DNA of 19,043 nt from positions 1 through 19,043 of the forward strand of contig BAXO01000098.1 of assembly GCA_001310555.1 (NCBI GenBank). Reading direction: 5' to 3'. The notes beneath the pieces are model-generated. The model did no database searches and had not been told where the DNA came from. It worked only from the letters and a program-made list of their open reading frames with translations. Source of the DNA: Bacillus sp. JCM 19058. Its GTDB lineage: Bacteria > Bacillota > Bacilli > Bacillales_H > Bacillaceae_D. Below are positions 1 to 7,993 of this stretch, one piece after another (position 1 is the stretch's first letter; every line of letters starts with the position of its first letter). Both the position numbers and the translations under genes were made by a program.

Positions 1-84
1 CTATAAAAATAAAATAATAAACGAAGAAAATTATTTAAAAAAAGGAGAATGGGTGTTTTTGCCTATCCCCCGAAAAAGGGGAAT

Positions 85-124
85 AAGGAGTACTTTTTTT
101 TGAAAATTTAAGGAAGTACTCCTT
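85..124. repeat. Perfect 11-bp inverted repeat (stem-loop)
   Basis: AAGGAGTACTT at 85-95 pairs exactly with AAGTACTCCTT at 114-124 around an 18-nt loop that contains a T-run. No gene starts or ends inside it. A smaller CCCC/GGGG hairpin lies just before it at about 67-82. It could be the terminator of a gene ending left of the window or a protein-binding palindrome. The T-run is in the loop rather than after the stem, so a simple terminator reading is weak. Confidence 0.5.
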
Positions 125-144
125 AAACGATAATTACATTAATT

Positions 145-183
145 AAGACGGCAGCCGATGATCATTTGGTCAGCTGTCGTCTT
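145..183. terminator. Stem-loop, possible terminator without clear U-tract
   Basis: AAGACGGCAGC (145-155) pairs with GCTGTCGTCTT (173-183), 11 bp with one G-T pair and a 17-nt loop. The flank is only moderately T-rich on either strand. It lies between the left window edge and the sigma-factor fragment, so it most likely ends transcription from a gene outside the window. Confidence 0.4.
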
Positions 184-259
184 CTGTTGAAGTGAGGGGT
201 ATAGCAAAACAAGTAATAATAACCTGGAGAGCGGGATGTTGCTAAAAAGGTAAATTTAG

Positions 260-485
260 ATGTTTATAGAAATATACTATAAGAGAACTTACCGAAGAAG
301 CTTTTTGTGGAGCCGATGGGAACAGGAGATGTGGAAAGCAACAGGAGAACTCGACGAAAAGTATCTAATGGTTATTATCCAATATTACTTTGGGGGGCTA
401 CAATGCAAAGGAAATTGGTATGCTATTTGGCTTGAGTCTCAGCTCGGCGGAAAGTCGTCTTCGCAGGGCAAAAACAATGTTATAG
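260..485 (+). pseudogene. ECF-type sigma factor, region 4 fragment, frameshifted
   Basis: The first frame (from ATG 260) holds LDEKYLMVIIQYYFGG, typical of the start of sigma region 4. After the G6 run at 392-397 the match jumps to the next frame, which reads AKEIGMLFGLSLSSAESRL and then RRAKTML before a stop at 483-485. Together these form the helix-turn-helix that binds the -35 element. Removing one G joins the halves. Region 2 is not recognisable upstream, and the first 30 residues do not resemble a sigma factor, so the 5' part is missing or scrambled. The next gene begins about 30 bp later with an anti-sigma-like start, which suggests a former sigma/anti-sigma pair. A decayed gene is more likely than a simple sequencing slip here because most of the protein is absent. 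Confidence 0.65.
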
Positions 486-515
486 AAGGGGTTGTTTGAA
501 TTGCCGGAGCATACG

Positions 516-941
516 ATGAAGGATCAAAGATTAGATTCAGCGTTTGTAAGCAAGGCAATGAAAAGGATCACGGGGCTTGCATGCATTAACCTTCCTGTAC
601 GAAATGTAAATGTTTCAACAAAATGGTACGTTGAAAATTTGGGTGCCATTCTGCTGCGAGAACCTACGAGGTTTGCTCAAGGCACGAATGCGATCATTCA
701 ACTTGGAGAAAATGGACCGAGCGTACTAATGCACGAAGAGAAAGAGCTGACACCGCTGCATTTTATGCGAAATGGAAAGCCAGCACCGATCTTTGAACTG
801 CGTACCGATGACGCAGAAGCATTTTATACGCAGTTGCTAGAAAATGGGGTACACATAACGAATCGCTATGATAACTTACCCTGTGGCAAATATTTTCATG
901 TCCATGATCCGGACGGTAATGTAATTACCATTGTAGAGTAA
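516..941 (+). CDS. VOC superfamily (glyoxalase/bleomycin-resistance fold) protein
   Basis: The protein is about 141 residues from ATG 516, or 127 from ATG 558. The segment from ITGLACINLPVRNVNVSTKW through WYVENLG, the FELRTDDAEAFYTQLLENGV stretch and the closing VHDPDGNVITIVE motif are typical of single-domain VOC proteins, which use paired beta-alpha-beta-beta-beta units to bind metal or small ligands. The substrate cannot be told. ATG 516 is chosen because GGAG sits 7 nt upstream. TTG 492 with GAAGGGG is an alternative, while ATG 558, where VOC homology begins, has only a weak site. Residues 1-16 (MKDQRLDSAFVSKAMK) look like the start of an anti-sigma factor rather than part of the VOC fold, so the gene may be a fusion created when the sigma operon broke. 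It converges on the exporter gene. Confidence 0.8.
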   Translation: MKDQRLDSAFVSKAMKRITGLACINLPVRNVNVSTKWYVENLGAILLREPTRFAQGTNAIIQLGENGPSVLMHEEKELTPLHFMRNGKPAPIFELRTDDAEAFYTQLLENGVHITNRYDNLPCGKYFHVHDPDGNVITIVE

Positions 942-1026
942 GGAGAGGGACACAGCTTAATAAGCTCAGCAAATGTTGTCTGTACCTCGATCAGGCTGGC
1001 TTTCAACTCATGGACGATAACGGCTC

Positions 1027-2605
1027 TTACAAATCTAAATCAGCATCCACCGAATTCGATTCATCTGTCGATCCATTGCGAATGTGGCGTAACTTCCACG
1101 TGACCATTAAGGCGACCACGACCAAACCAACTACAGCGATCGCATACGTAACTTGGATAGCAAGTGTAAAGGACGATTGTATCGCTTGAAGCAATTCCAT
1201 TCCTAATGCATCCGGAAGCCGTTCGACCGACGCGATGGCCGCACCGATACTATCCATGACTGATCCCATTACTTCTGTATGTGTCTCCTGCGGCATCGAA
1301 CTCGCTAATGATTTGCGGTAAATCACGATGGCGAGACTGCCCATAAGTGCGATTCCCAATGCACTACCGAGACCCGTGCCTACATCCTGCACGGCCGAAG
1401 CAGAACTGGCTTGCTCCTTTGGAGCACTAGAAAGAATCAATTCACTACCAATCGACATGGTTGGACCTATACCAAACATCACGATTGAAACTCCTGTAAT
1501 GAGTATTCCGATATTTGCTTCCTGGGCGGATGCTGTAACTAATATCGCCCCTCCTATCGCAACAATGAGCAACTGCCATGGCATAAGCAGGGCGCATCCA
1601 CCTAGTGAGTGTTGGTGCTAATAACGTCCCCACAACCGACAAACCGGTAGGTACCAACAACATAAGACCAGCATGCGTTGGAGAGAGGCCTAGAACGATT
1701 TGCAGATGTTGGGTGAAAAGCATATAGGTTCCTCCGTTTACTAGCAATATAAGCAGTAAAGCAAGCAGTGAAACCGAGAACGCTGGTGCACGAAACATAC
1801 GCAAATCCAACAGTGGTTCCTTCAAGTGGAGTTGTCGACGAACAAAAACAATTCCAAAGATCAAACCTATTGCCACCGCACTAACGTAAAGAATATGGAA
1901 ACCATTCTCTGCGATTTCCTGTAACCCAAAGATCGTAGTAATTAAGGCTAGAAGAGACAAGAACACGCTAACAAAATCCAGACTCCTTGCTTTCGAATCG
2001 CGATACGTGGGAAGTATAAAAGCACCTAGTAAAAATACAAGCGCAACTGGAACATTGATGAGAAAGGCTGCACCCCACCAGAAATGATCAACTAGAAATC
2101 CTCCTACTGATGGACCTAATGCTCCACCGGCAGAAAAGGCGCTCAAACTTACCGCGATGGCCACCGAGAATTGCCTGGGGTCAGGAAACATATTGCGTAA
2201 CAATGACATTGTGGACGGCGTGATCGTCGCAGCGGCGACGCCCAGTAACGCACGCATGACAATTAGCATCCAAGCCGTAGACGAGAAAGCTGCAATAAAG
2301 GAAGCCGCCCCGTATACTGCCACACCGATCACGAGCAGTCGACGTCTCCCGATGCGATCCGCCAATCTTCCCATGGTTATGAGAAACCCTACGGTCAAGA
2401 TTTCGCCAATGTGAAGCATCCAGAGCATTTGGGTACTGCTCGGTGTTAAATCAGCAGTTATAGATGGCATGGCGAGGTACAATCCTCCCATGTCGGTAGA
2501 GATCATGAAAATCGGCAGCATCAAAGCAACCAAACCGAGCCACTCACGCCATGTCGCCCGAGAATGGGTTTCTTCAAATGTGTGGTTATGATTCTTTATT
2601 GTCAT
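1027..2605 (-). CDS. MFS drug exporter, DHA2/QacA-SmvA type, one frameshift
   Basis: This is a proton-driven multidrug efflux pump of the 14-TM DHA2 branch, about 525 residues when joined. The N-terminal part has the early acidic motif (STDMGGLYLAMPSITADL), motif A between TM2 and TM3 (GRLADRIGRRRLL), and motif C-like GGALGPSVGGFLVDHFWWGA with FLINVPVAL, all characteristic of QacA/SmvA. That frame runs off after TRWMRPAYAMAVA. The homology resumes in another frame at LIVAIGGAILV and continues through GTGLGSALGIALMGS to a stop at 1027. The shift lies at about 1565-1575 and is not in a long homopolymer. The start ATG has GGAG 9 nt upstream. The gene is divergent from what lies right of 2605 and no adjacent TetR regulator is visible. 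The exact drug range is unknown. Confidence 0.85.
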
Positions 2606-2715
2606 TGTCTGTCATCTCCAATTCATGTAAGTGCTCCTTTATGTTGAAAGCTCATCTTTACTTTACAGGTTTTGGTGTTTAACTGCCCCGTACGGATGTC
2701 TAAACTTTTCATACG

Positions 2716-2746
2716 AAAAAGGCCTTATCGATGATAAGACCTTTTT
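2716..2746. terminator. Bidirectional rho-independent terminator
   Basis: AAAAAGGCCTTATC is followed after a 3-nt loop by GATAAGACCTTTTT. This gives a 14-bp stem with one mismatch, flanked by an A-run and a T-run so that it can work on both strands. It sits upstream of the exporter, where no gene ends close by. It would stop read-through from the solute-binding-protein operon into the exporter. Confidence 0.7.
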
Positions 2747-3278
2747 ATGCGACGATCGTCGTACGTTATTTTTCAGTTATATTACGCTTAGTGACAGGGC
2801 TGCTGCTCCAGACAGCAGAATAGAGTTTATATTCTCTATTCAATAGGGTACCACCAACAAAACGCGGAAAAGGTAAGCTAAACGAAAATTTAATCGGATA
2901 ATCCGTCCGCTAAGGAAAGTCCAAAACACTCATAATTTCCTTAGTCAGAATTGAAGTTGGCAAAGAACGTTTTTGTGCCTAGCGATAGGTTCCATAAGGG
3001 GATCGATGTTTTGGTCGCTGCTTCCATATACACTGCCATAGTGGCAGGTTGTTGAATAATAACAAATGAGTATCGAAGCAAAAGCAGCAACCCCCGATAA
3101 TTGATTGCTGCTAAATTTGCTTCATATTCAACCCTTCTGAAAGGTGCTGCTTTCCATCTTGAAATTTATTCGAAGCTGGCATTACCGGAAGCTAAAGAAA
3201 TATAATAATTTTCAATTTACCCCATGCATTTACCGAAAATGTAGCTCAGCTAGTACTGGGATTTAAAGTGAACAGTGG
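2747..3278. other. 530-bp stretch without a recognised gene; startless open frame 2941-3165 (-)
   Basis: No recognisable gene was seen. The minus strand is open for 74 codons from 3165 to a stop at 2941-2943. It includes a methionine-initiated tail beginning MAVYMEAATKTSIPLW, but has no ribosome binding site or known family. The plus strand is also partly open over the same bases. Palindromes are present: CGGAT-A-ATCCG at 2895-2905, CTAAGGAAA/TTTCCTTAG at 2910-2944, and the 3083-3112 hairpin listed separately. The stretch may be an intergenic repeat or the remains of a lost gene. Confidence 0.4.
3083..3112 (-). terminator. Probable terminator of the binding-protein operon
   Basis: On the minus strand AGCAGCAA pairs with TTGCTGCT (8 bp, 14-nt loop) and is followed by TTTGCTTC. 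It lies about 165 bp past the stop codon of the second solute-binding protein and is in the right orientation. The stem is short and the U-tract poor, so confidence is moderate. Confidence 0.4.
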
Positions 3279-4581
3279 TTAATTGCCTGCTTCTCCATCT
3301 TGAATGACACCATTTAATTCTTCTTCTGCTTCACGCAAAGCCGTATTAATGTCAATACCGTCCTGAACAACGCGAATAATTGCGTTTGAAATAATGCCCT
3401 GAGCGGTCCCATCATACCTTGTCACAGGTAACGCTTTGGCTTGCTGTGATTTAAATAATGCCTCTAAATTTTTCCCTTCCAGGTAGGATAAGTTCTGACC
3501 GAAAACCTCTTGAACAGAATCGTCTGTCAATACCGGGACACGTCCGTTTTTGGCTAATTCACTTTGTACATCTTCAGATAAAACCGTGGCGATGGCTTGA
3601 AAGGCTTCGTTTTTATGCTTACTATGTTTAGTAATGTGTAGAACCCAAGCATCAACTTGAGTCGCCAGATTTGGATATTCATCAAAAGAAGGGTACTGAG
3701 CAATATCCCAATTTAAACCCTCTACCTCTTGAAGTAATGGAAGGTTGTTTGCAAAGGGGGTAAGCATGGCTAGGTTTTGCTCTTGGACAAATTGATCCCA
3801 AGCAGCAGCGGCAAAGGCAGGATGATCGTTTCCTGGGATAGAATAAATACTTTCTAATAACTCAAATACATATCGCCAACCATCATTATCAATGGTCGCA
3901 GTCATTGTCTCTGCATCAATAAGACTTAACCCTAAAATAGAACCGATTTCCGAGGTTTTATCAGGTTCGAGTCCGCGGAATTGTATGCCAGCATCACTTC
4001 TTGATAAATGAGTGGCGAGCTCCCTAAGCTCTGTCCATGTCATCCCATCGTGTGGGTAGTCTAAGCCGAGCTGATCGAAAATATCTGTATTGTAGTAAAG
4101 ACCGTTGATATGCATCGTCCACGGCAGCCCCGTTAAGACATCAGATTGGCTTGCTGTTTTGACCGATTCCACAGCGACAGGATCGAGCTGTGATAAGTCA
4201 AAATTATGATCTTTGATGAGAGGCTCAATATCATATTCTAAATCATAATCGGTATATCTAAATATGATCGGGGTTGCGGACATTACGATATCTGGAATGA
4301 TTCCTGCAGCAAACAATTCATCAGCTATTATCAGGGTCATTAATATCGATCGTCTCAAAAGAAATGTGAGGATAGCGTTTCTGAACTGGATTTTCGATGT
4401 ACATCTTGAACTCGTCAGGTCCCAGCCAATTCATACTAGCAGCAAATATTAATGTAACGGGCTCTGTAGCATTTTCGACTGTCTCAAGCTCAGTTTCATC
4501 CTCATGATTTGCGCTACAGGATGGAAAAATGAGGATTCCGAGTAAGAAGAACAAGGCAAATAAAAGTCTTTGTATTCGCAT
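3279..4581 (-). CDS. Extracellular solute-binding lipoprotein (ABC sugar type, family 1), frameshifted
   Basis: This is a membrane-anchored substrate-capture protein of a carbohydrate ABC importer, about 434 residues after joining. The start is ATG 4579-4581, preceded by GGAGGTACTTGGAGA on the minus strand. A hydrophobic leader (RLLFALFFLLGILIFPSC) ends in a lipobox-like FPSC. The first frame reaches ETIDINDPDN and stops at 4321. The match continues in the next frame at ADELFAAGIIPDIV, so the shift is at about 4325-4345. Family features follow: LPWTMHINGLYYNTDIFDQL, DGMTWTELRELA, and the C-terminal HKNEAFQAIATVLS. It is a clear paralogue of the next gene upstream (shared pattern YN-D-FD--G-DYP-DGMTW), which implies tandem duplication. 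No permease or ATPase gene is nearby. The substrate is unknown. Confidence 0.85.
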
Positions 4582-4600
4582 TCTCCAAGTACCTCCTCTT

Positions 4601-4750
4601 TTATAATGAACGATAAAAATAGAAAGCCAAGGGCAAGGACGCAACAAAAACCCCCAATCGAAAGGACGAATCATAGACGGACGTAGTCGCGCCTCCCCCT
4701 ATAACTTTAAATACTTGAACAGGCTCCACCATTAGATTGGGGAGCAACAC
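4601..4750 (-). CDS. Possible 49-residue protein between the two binding-protein genes
   Basis: A minus-strand frame starts at GTG 4750 (or GTG 4752 out of frame) about 9 nt after a strong AGGAGG and runs 49 codons to TAA. It ends only about 20 bp before the next gene's start. The C-terminal third (RLGVFVASLPLAFYFYRSL) is hydrophobic enough for one membrane segment. No family is recognised. Operon position and the ribosome binding site support a gene, while the GTG start and lack of homology weaken it. It could be a remnant of a permease that once separated the two genes. Confidence 0.35.
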   Translation of the reverse strand: MLLPNLMVEPVQVFKVIGGGATTSVYDSSFRLGVFVASLPLAFYFYRSL

Positions 4751-4813
4751 ACTTGTCACCCTCCTGTATAGCCTATTCTTTTCGTTATCGTTATATGGTT
4801 ACGACAAACTAAA

Positions 4814-6097
4814 TCAATTCTCAATCCAGCTTTTTTGTTCATCGATAACTGCCTTTGCTCGATCTTCATATTCTGTTAATATCTCTGGGATACTGCGAGT
4901 TCCATTAGCCAGCTCATCAATGAGCTCCCCTCTGAATTCGTCGAGGACGTTATCATAAATCGATCGTCGTTCTGGGCCACCATTGTACGTATGGTAAAAG
5001 AAGGCATCCGTATTTTTATCTGCCATCAATGGCTCATCTGCATAAATTTGACTTTGAATCTCTTGTTCGGCTAATGGTGTACTCAACCCTTGTCTGACTT
5101 GCTCCACCTGGTATTCATCGGATAGAAGGTAGGCGATTGCTTGAAACGCATCGTCTTTATGCTGGCTTATTGCAGATACACCAACTGCTGATCCGCCTTG
5201 GACAGGCACGATTCCTGGTTGTTCCTCAAAAGTAGGCCACGCGACTAAATCCCAGTTCAATCCTGCTTCCTCTTCTGCTTGCAGCAACGGTCCGACATCT
5301 TTAAAACGAGCAGACATCGCCGTTTGTCCATTAACGACCCATGGCGGTTCGGCATTCCCTGGTATTTGTCTCATTTCTCTAAACAGCTCAAACCCTTCTC
5401 GCAAACCAGGAGAATTTGCAAACACCGGTTCATCCGTATCTGGATCGACATACGTGACATCATACGCCTCTCCCGCAAAAAAAGGCTGCCAAATTTCTAA
5501 GCCATGGTATTGTGTACCTTCATTCTCTCTAGTCAGTTGACTGGCTAGGTCAAGTACTTCATCCCACGTCATCCCGTCTGTAGGATAGTCCACTCCAAAT
5601 AAATCAAAGACATCTTTGTTATAGAAAAGGGCTAAGAGATCTGGCTCATACGGGAGTAAATACAGCTCTTGATTTGGAGCATATGATCGAATGCGCGACA
5701 GCAAACCCGGCTCGATTCGCTCTAAATCAAACTCATGGGCTTCCACTAGTTCATCCATATCATAGGCTAATTCCGATTCCATATAATACGGCAAGCGATT
5801 GGCATTAAATGTTTCGATAATGTCGGGATGGACTTGCGCTGATAGCATCTCTTGAATACCATCTCTGTTAATGGGCGTATTATAAAATTCAATGGTTATG
5901 TGCGGAAACCGTTCTTCAATGGCTTCTTTTGCTACCTCATAGCGTCCTGGGTTATCGGTTGACCAAATTAAGGTAATATCCTCCTGCTCTCCTTCTTCTC
6001 CACCTTCATTTGCCGCTTCATCTGATTGGCCTGATTGGCATGCCACACATAACAACACACTTCCTAAAAGTAATAGTTTAAGTCGAAACCATTTCAT
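4814..6097 (-). CDS. Extracellular solute-binding lipoprotein (ABC sugar type, family 1)
   Basis: The gene is intact, 427 residues. The leader (LKLLLLGSVLLCVAC) ends in a lipobox with the lipidated cysteine at about residue 20. It is followed by a Ser/Gly/Glu-rich linker (GGEEGEQED), then ITLIWSTDNPGRYEVAKEAI, typical of the family-1 N-lobe. NKDVFDLFGVDYPTDGMTW and the closing KDDAFQAIAYLLSDEYQ segment are family hallmarks. The mature protein is strongly acidic, as in secreted proteins of alkaliphiles and halophiles (inference). The start ATG has AGGGGGATTACG upstream, and a cre-like box lies 23-36 bp before the start. It should be first in the operon with the paralogue at 3279-4581. It would need permeases and an ATPase (MsmX-like) encoded elsewhere. 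The sugar is unknown. Confidence 0.9.
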   Translation of the reverse strand: MKWFRLKLLLLGSVLLCVACQSGQSDEAANEGGEEGEQEDITLIWSTDNPGRYEVAKEAIEERFPHITIEFYNTPINRDGIQEMLSAQVHPDIIETFNANRLPYYMESELAYDMDELVEAHEFDLERIEPGLLSRIRSYAPNQELYLLPYEPDLLALFYNKDVFDLFGVDYPTDGMTWDEVLDLASQLTRENEGTQYHGLEIWQPFFAGEAYDVTYVDPDTDEPVFANSPGLREGFELFREMRQIPGNAEPPWVVNGQTAMSARFKDVGPLLQAEEEAGLNWDLVAWPTFEEQPGIVPVQGGSAVGVSAISQHKDDAFQAIAYLLSDEYQVEQVRQGLSTPLAEQEIQSQIYADEPLMADKNTDAFFYHTYNGGPERRSIYDNVLDEFRGELIDELANGTRSIPEILTEYEDRAKAVIDEQKSWIEN

Positions 6098-6119
6098 CGT
6101 AATCCCCCTAATGTTTTAT

Positions 6120-6133
6120 TGAAAGCGCTTCCG
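6120..6133. promoter_or_regulatory. cre-like box (CcpA / LacI-family operator)
   Basis: On the minus strand CGGAAGCGCTTTCA matches 12 of 14 positions of the Bacillus cre consensus TGWAANCGNTNWCA, with the central AAGCGCTT palindrome. It lies 23 bp upstream of the first binding-protein start, within the expected promoter or leader. Carbon catabolite control of the two lipoprotein genes is the natural inference. A dedicated LacI-family regulator is an alternative. Confidence 0.6.
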
Positions 6134-6369
6134 TATTTTTGTAGAAATCAACGGCGGCTCCAGTTCTATTGCATTGTTTTCTAATCCAAAGAATCTAACA
6201 ATGAATCTTTTTTGAAAGAGCCTCAAAGGAAATTTAGTATAGCGGGATTAGGACACGTGAATTGGCCTTAGCTTTGTCAATGATTGGACAGCAATAGGGA
6301 GCCAAACCAGTGAAGCTACCTTTAGTTGTGCAAAATCCGAATAATTGAAGCTTCAGAGATAAAAGCTTT
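6134..6369. other. 236-bp gap, nothing recognised
   Basis: Between the cre-like box and the decayed mannoside block the sequence is AT-rich, with no convincing reading frame, hairpin or known site. The promoter of the binding-protein operon should lie at its left end. TTGATT on the minus strand just upstream of the cre box is a possible -35, but I could not place a good -10. Confidence 0.35.
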
Positions 6370-6627
6370 TTACAATCTTGACGAAAGAGTTCTTATAAAA
6401 CCTTTACGTTTCCGCACCTTCTCCTGAGACACAATCTGTTCGTCACAGTACAATGCGTACAAAATAGTCCTCGGTACGAAGTGAACGCGCACCGCGCATT
6501 CCTCAAGCCTATCCATCTTGAACGCCTTCACCCGAAGTCCCTCATCCCGAAAATAGTTCAGAAATATCCCAGAGCTAGCCCCGTTATCCTTCTCTAGACA
6601 ATACGCCCATGTCCTTCGAACGGATAG
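6370..6627 (-). pseudogene. Unidentified coding remnant downstream of the DUF1861 gene
   Basis: The minus strand is open for 85 codons to a stop at 6370-6372, overlapping the end of the DUF1861 gene in another frame. From about residue 15 it reads like a real protein: SSGIFLNYFRDEGLRVKAF, then MDRLEECAVRVHFVPRTILY and ALYCDEQIVSQEKVRKRK. There is no plausible start codon at the 5' end. Base composition changes from GC-rich to AT-rich at its 3' end. I do not recognise the family. It may be the C-terminal end of a third gene of the GH130/DUF1861 block whose 5' part has been lost. Confidence 0.35.
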
Positions 6628-7522
6628 TCAATCGTAATACGACCCGCCTGGCAATCGCCAATGCCGCTGTAAAGGTCGGCTTTGCCGTCTGGTCGCATCA
6701 CAATGCCTGAAGTAAAAACGCAGTCGGCCAAATGCGGTGCCTTAGCAGGTCCCGGCGGATAGCAGGGACGACTTCCGATCACATGAAGGTCCGAGGATTC
6801 TCGGGTAATTGGATTGAAGACGAAGGCCATGTTTAGGTACACCTTCATTTCCCCTCCGTTCTTATCCGTATCCAGGTAGCAAATGTGGCCGATGATGCCG
6901 ATTTTCCCGCTGTTGAGCAAGTAAGCCTGATTAACGCCTCCCCATTCGCCTTCCCCGAAGATGGAGTGAATGTACGGCGCCTTCTCGATGACGTCCGCAG
7001 TCAATTCTTCCAGCTTGTCAACGACCGTGAAGCCGATCATTGATTCGCTTCCGTATTTACCTCTCAACTCGGGGCCGCGTGGACGCGAGAAGACGCCGAT
7101 CTTGCCATCTGACAACGGTACTAGGCGAATATCCTTCATTTTGTTAGGTCCTGTAGTGAAGTAGTACAAATTGTGAAGGTCGGTGCCCCGGAAGAAATAG
7201 CCGAAAAACGTGCTGTATCTTCCACGTTGATATTGGACATGAGTCCCGCCCATTACAAGCTCATCACCGATCTCACTGATATAAGGATCCTCCAGAGTAT
7301 AGATCATGCTATCTTTCACCAAGGTCCATTCATCCTGTCCAGTCTCCTCGAACAGGCGGACCCAAGAGCGGCCCATTCATCGCGACGTTCTACCCGCCCA
7401 AACAAATAGCGTCTCCCGTCCCGTATGAACGGAATCGAAATATTGTAAACATCAAAACCATCCACGCCATGGAATACCAAGGTCGCACTATCATAGATCT
7501 TTTTTTGTCGCTTCAAATTCAA
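6594..7522 (-). pseudogene. DUF1861 family protein (GH130-associated), frameshifted
   Basis: The N-terminal frame holds LVFHGVDGFDVYNISIPF and YLFGRVERRDEW, the conserved start of DUF1861 proteins. The rest, beginning GRSWVRLFEETGQDEWTLV, follows in another frame and runs 250 residues to the stop at 6594, with GVNQAYLLNSGKIGIIGHI, CYPPGPAKAPHLADCVFTSG and a final YPFEGHG. The shift lies at about 7370-7380. A second probable shift lies in the A7 run near 7500: an alternative upstream frame starts at a TTG after GGAGG at about 7545, so the true start may be there rather than at 7522. These proteins have a five-bladed beta-propeller-like fold related to GH130 phosphorylases and are often encoded next to them, as here. 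A role in beta-mannoside metabolism is inferred. Confidence 0.7.
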
Positions 7523-7644
7523 TTCTTTGCGTCTGCAAGGGCAAATTCCTCCACACCTTCCTTTTGTTTCGACTCGTTTATTTATGAGGTGCCTGATATT
7601 CCTGGAATCGCTACTAGTATCCTCAACTACTAAGGCTGTACCTT

Positions 7645-7867
7645 TTAATGCACGCCGTCACGGCTGTAGGCTAGAACAAAATTGGTCGTGATGCCTGGCA
7701 GCAGTGTATGCTTCTGCGGAGCGTCGTAATCGTTGCGGAATAACATAACGACTTTGGAATTTGATGGCGCCAGCATTAAATACCATTGCCGGAGAATACG
7801 GCGCACCACGGGCGTTAATACTGGTTTTGCAGGATGGCGAGTAACGTAACGTGCTCGGAGTTGACAC
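7645..7867 (-). pseudogene. GH130 mannoside phosphorylase, N-terminal fragment with several frameshifts
   Basis: Pieces of the GH130 N-terminus appear in alternating frames: RYVTRHPAKPVLT, then INARGAPYSPAMVFNAG with AIKFQSR, then VVMLFRNDYDAPQKHTLLPG and NFVLAYSRDGVH. Family members read similarly (NPVLT...FNAG...VMLFRNDY...SDDGIHW) and go on for some 250 more residues that are absent here. A stop stands where the Trp of DGxHW is expected, although KVQP follows it. The likely start is GTG 7867, after GGAGG on the minus strand. GH130 enzymes phosphorolyse beta-mannosidic bonds. This copy cannot be functional: it has at least two shifts, a nonsense codon and a large deletion. Confidence 0.7.
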
Positions 7868-7993
7868 ACTATCCCTCCTCTCTTCGATTTAAGTTGAGTA
7901 CAGCTCGCTCTTATCATAGAATAAAATTGAAGAGGAGGTATGACAGTTTTCCGCTAGACTATCTCATTTTGCGTTCGGGAGTGATCCGTCAAG

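Noticed and set aside
2157..2414. Plus-strand ORFs opposite the exporter, binding proteins, permease and amidase
   Set aside because: They are antisense shadows of well-recognised genes with no family features of their own.
2631..2846. 71-codon plus-strand ORF upstream of the exporter
   Set aside because: It runs through the bidirectional terminator hairpin, has no ribosome binding site and no protein-like pattern.
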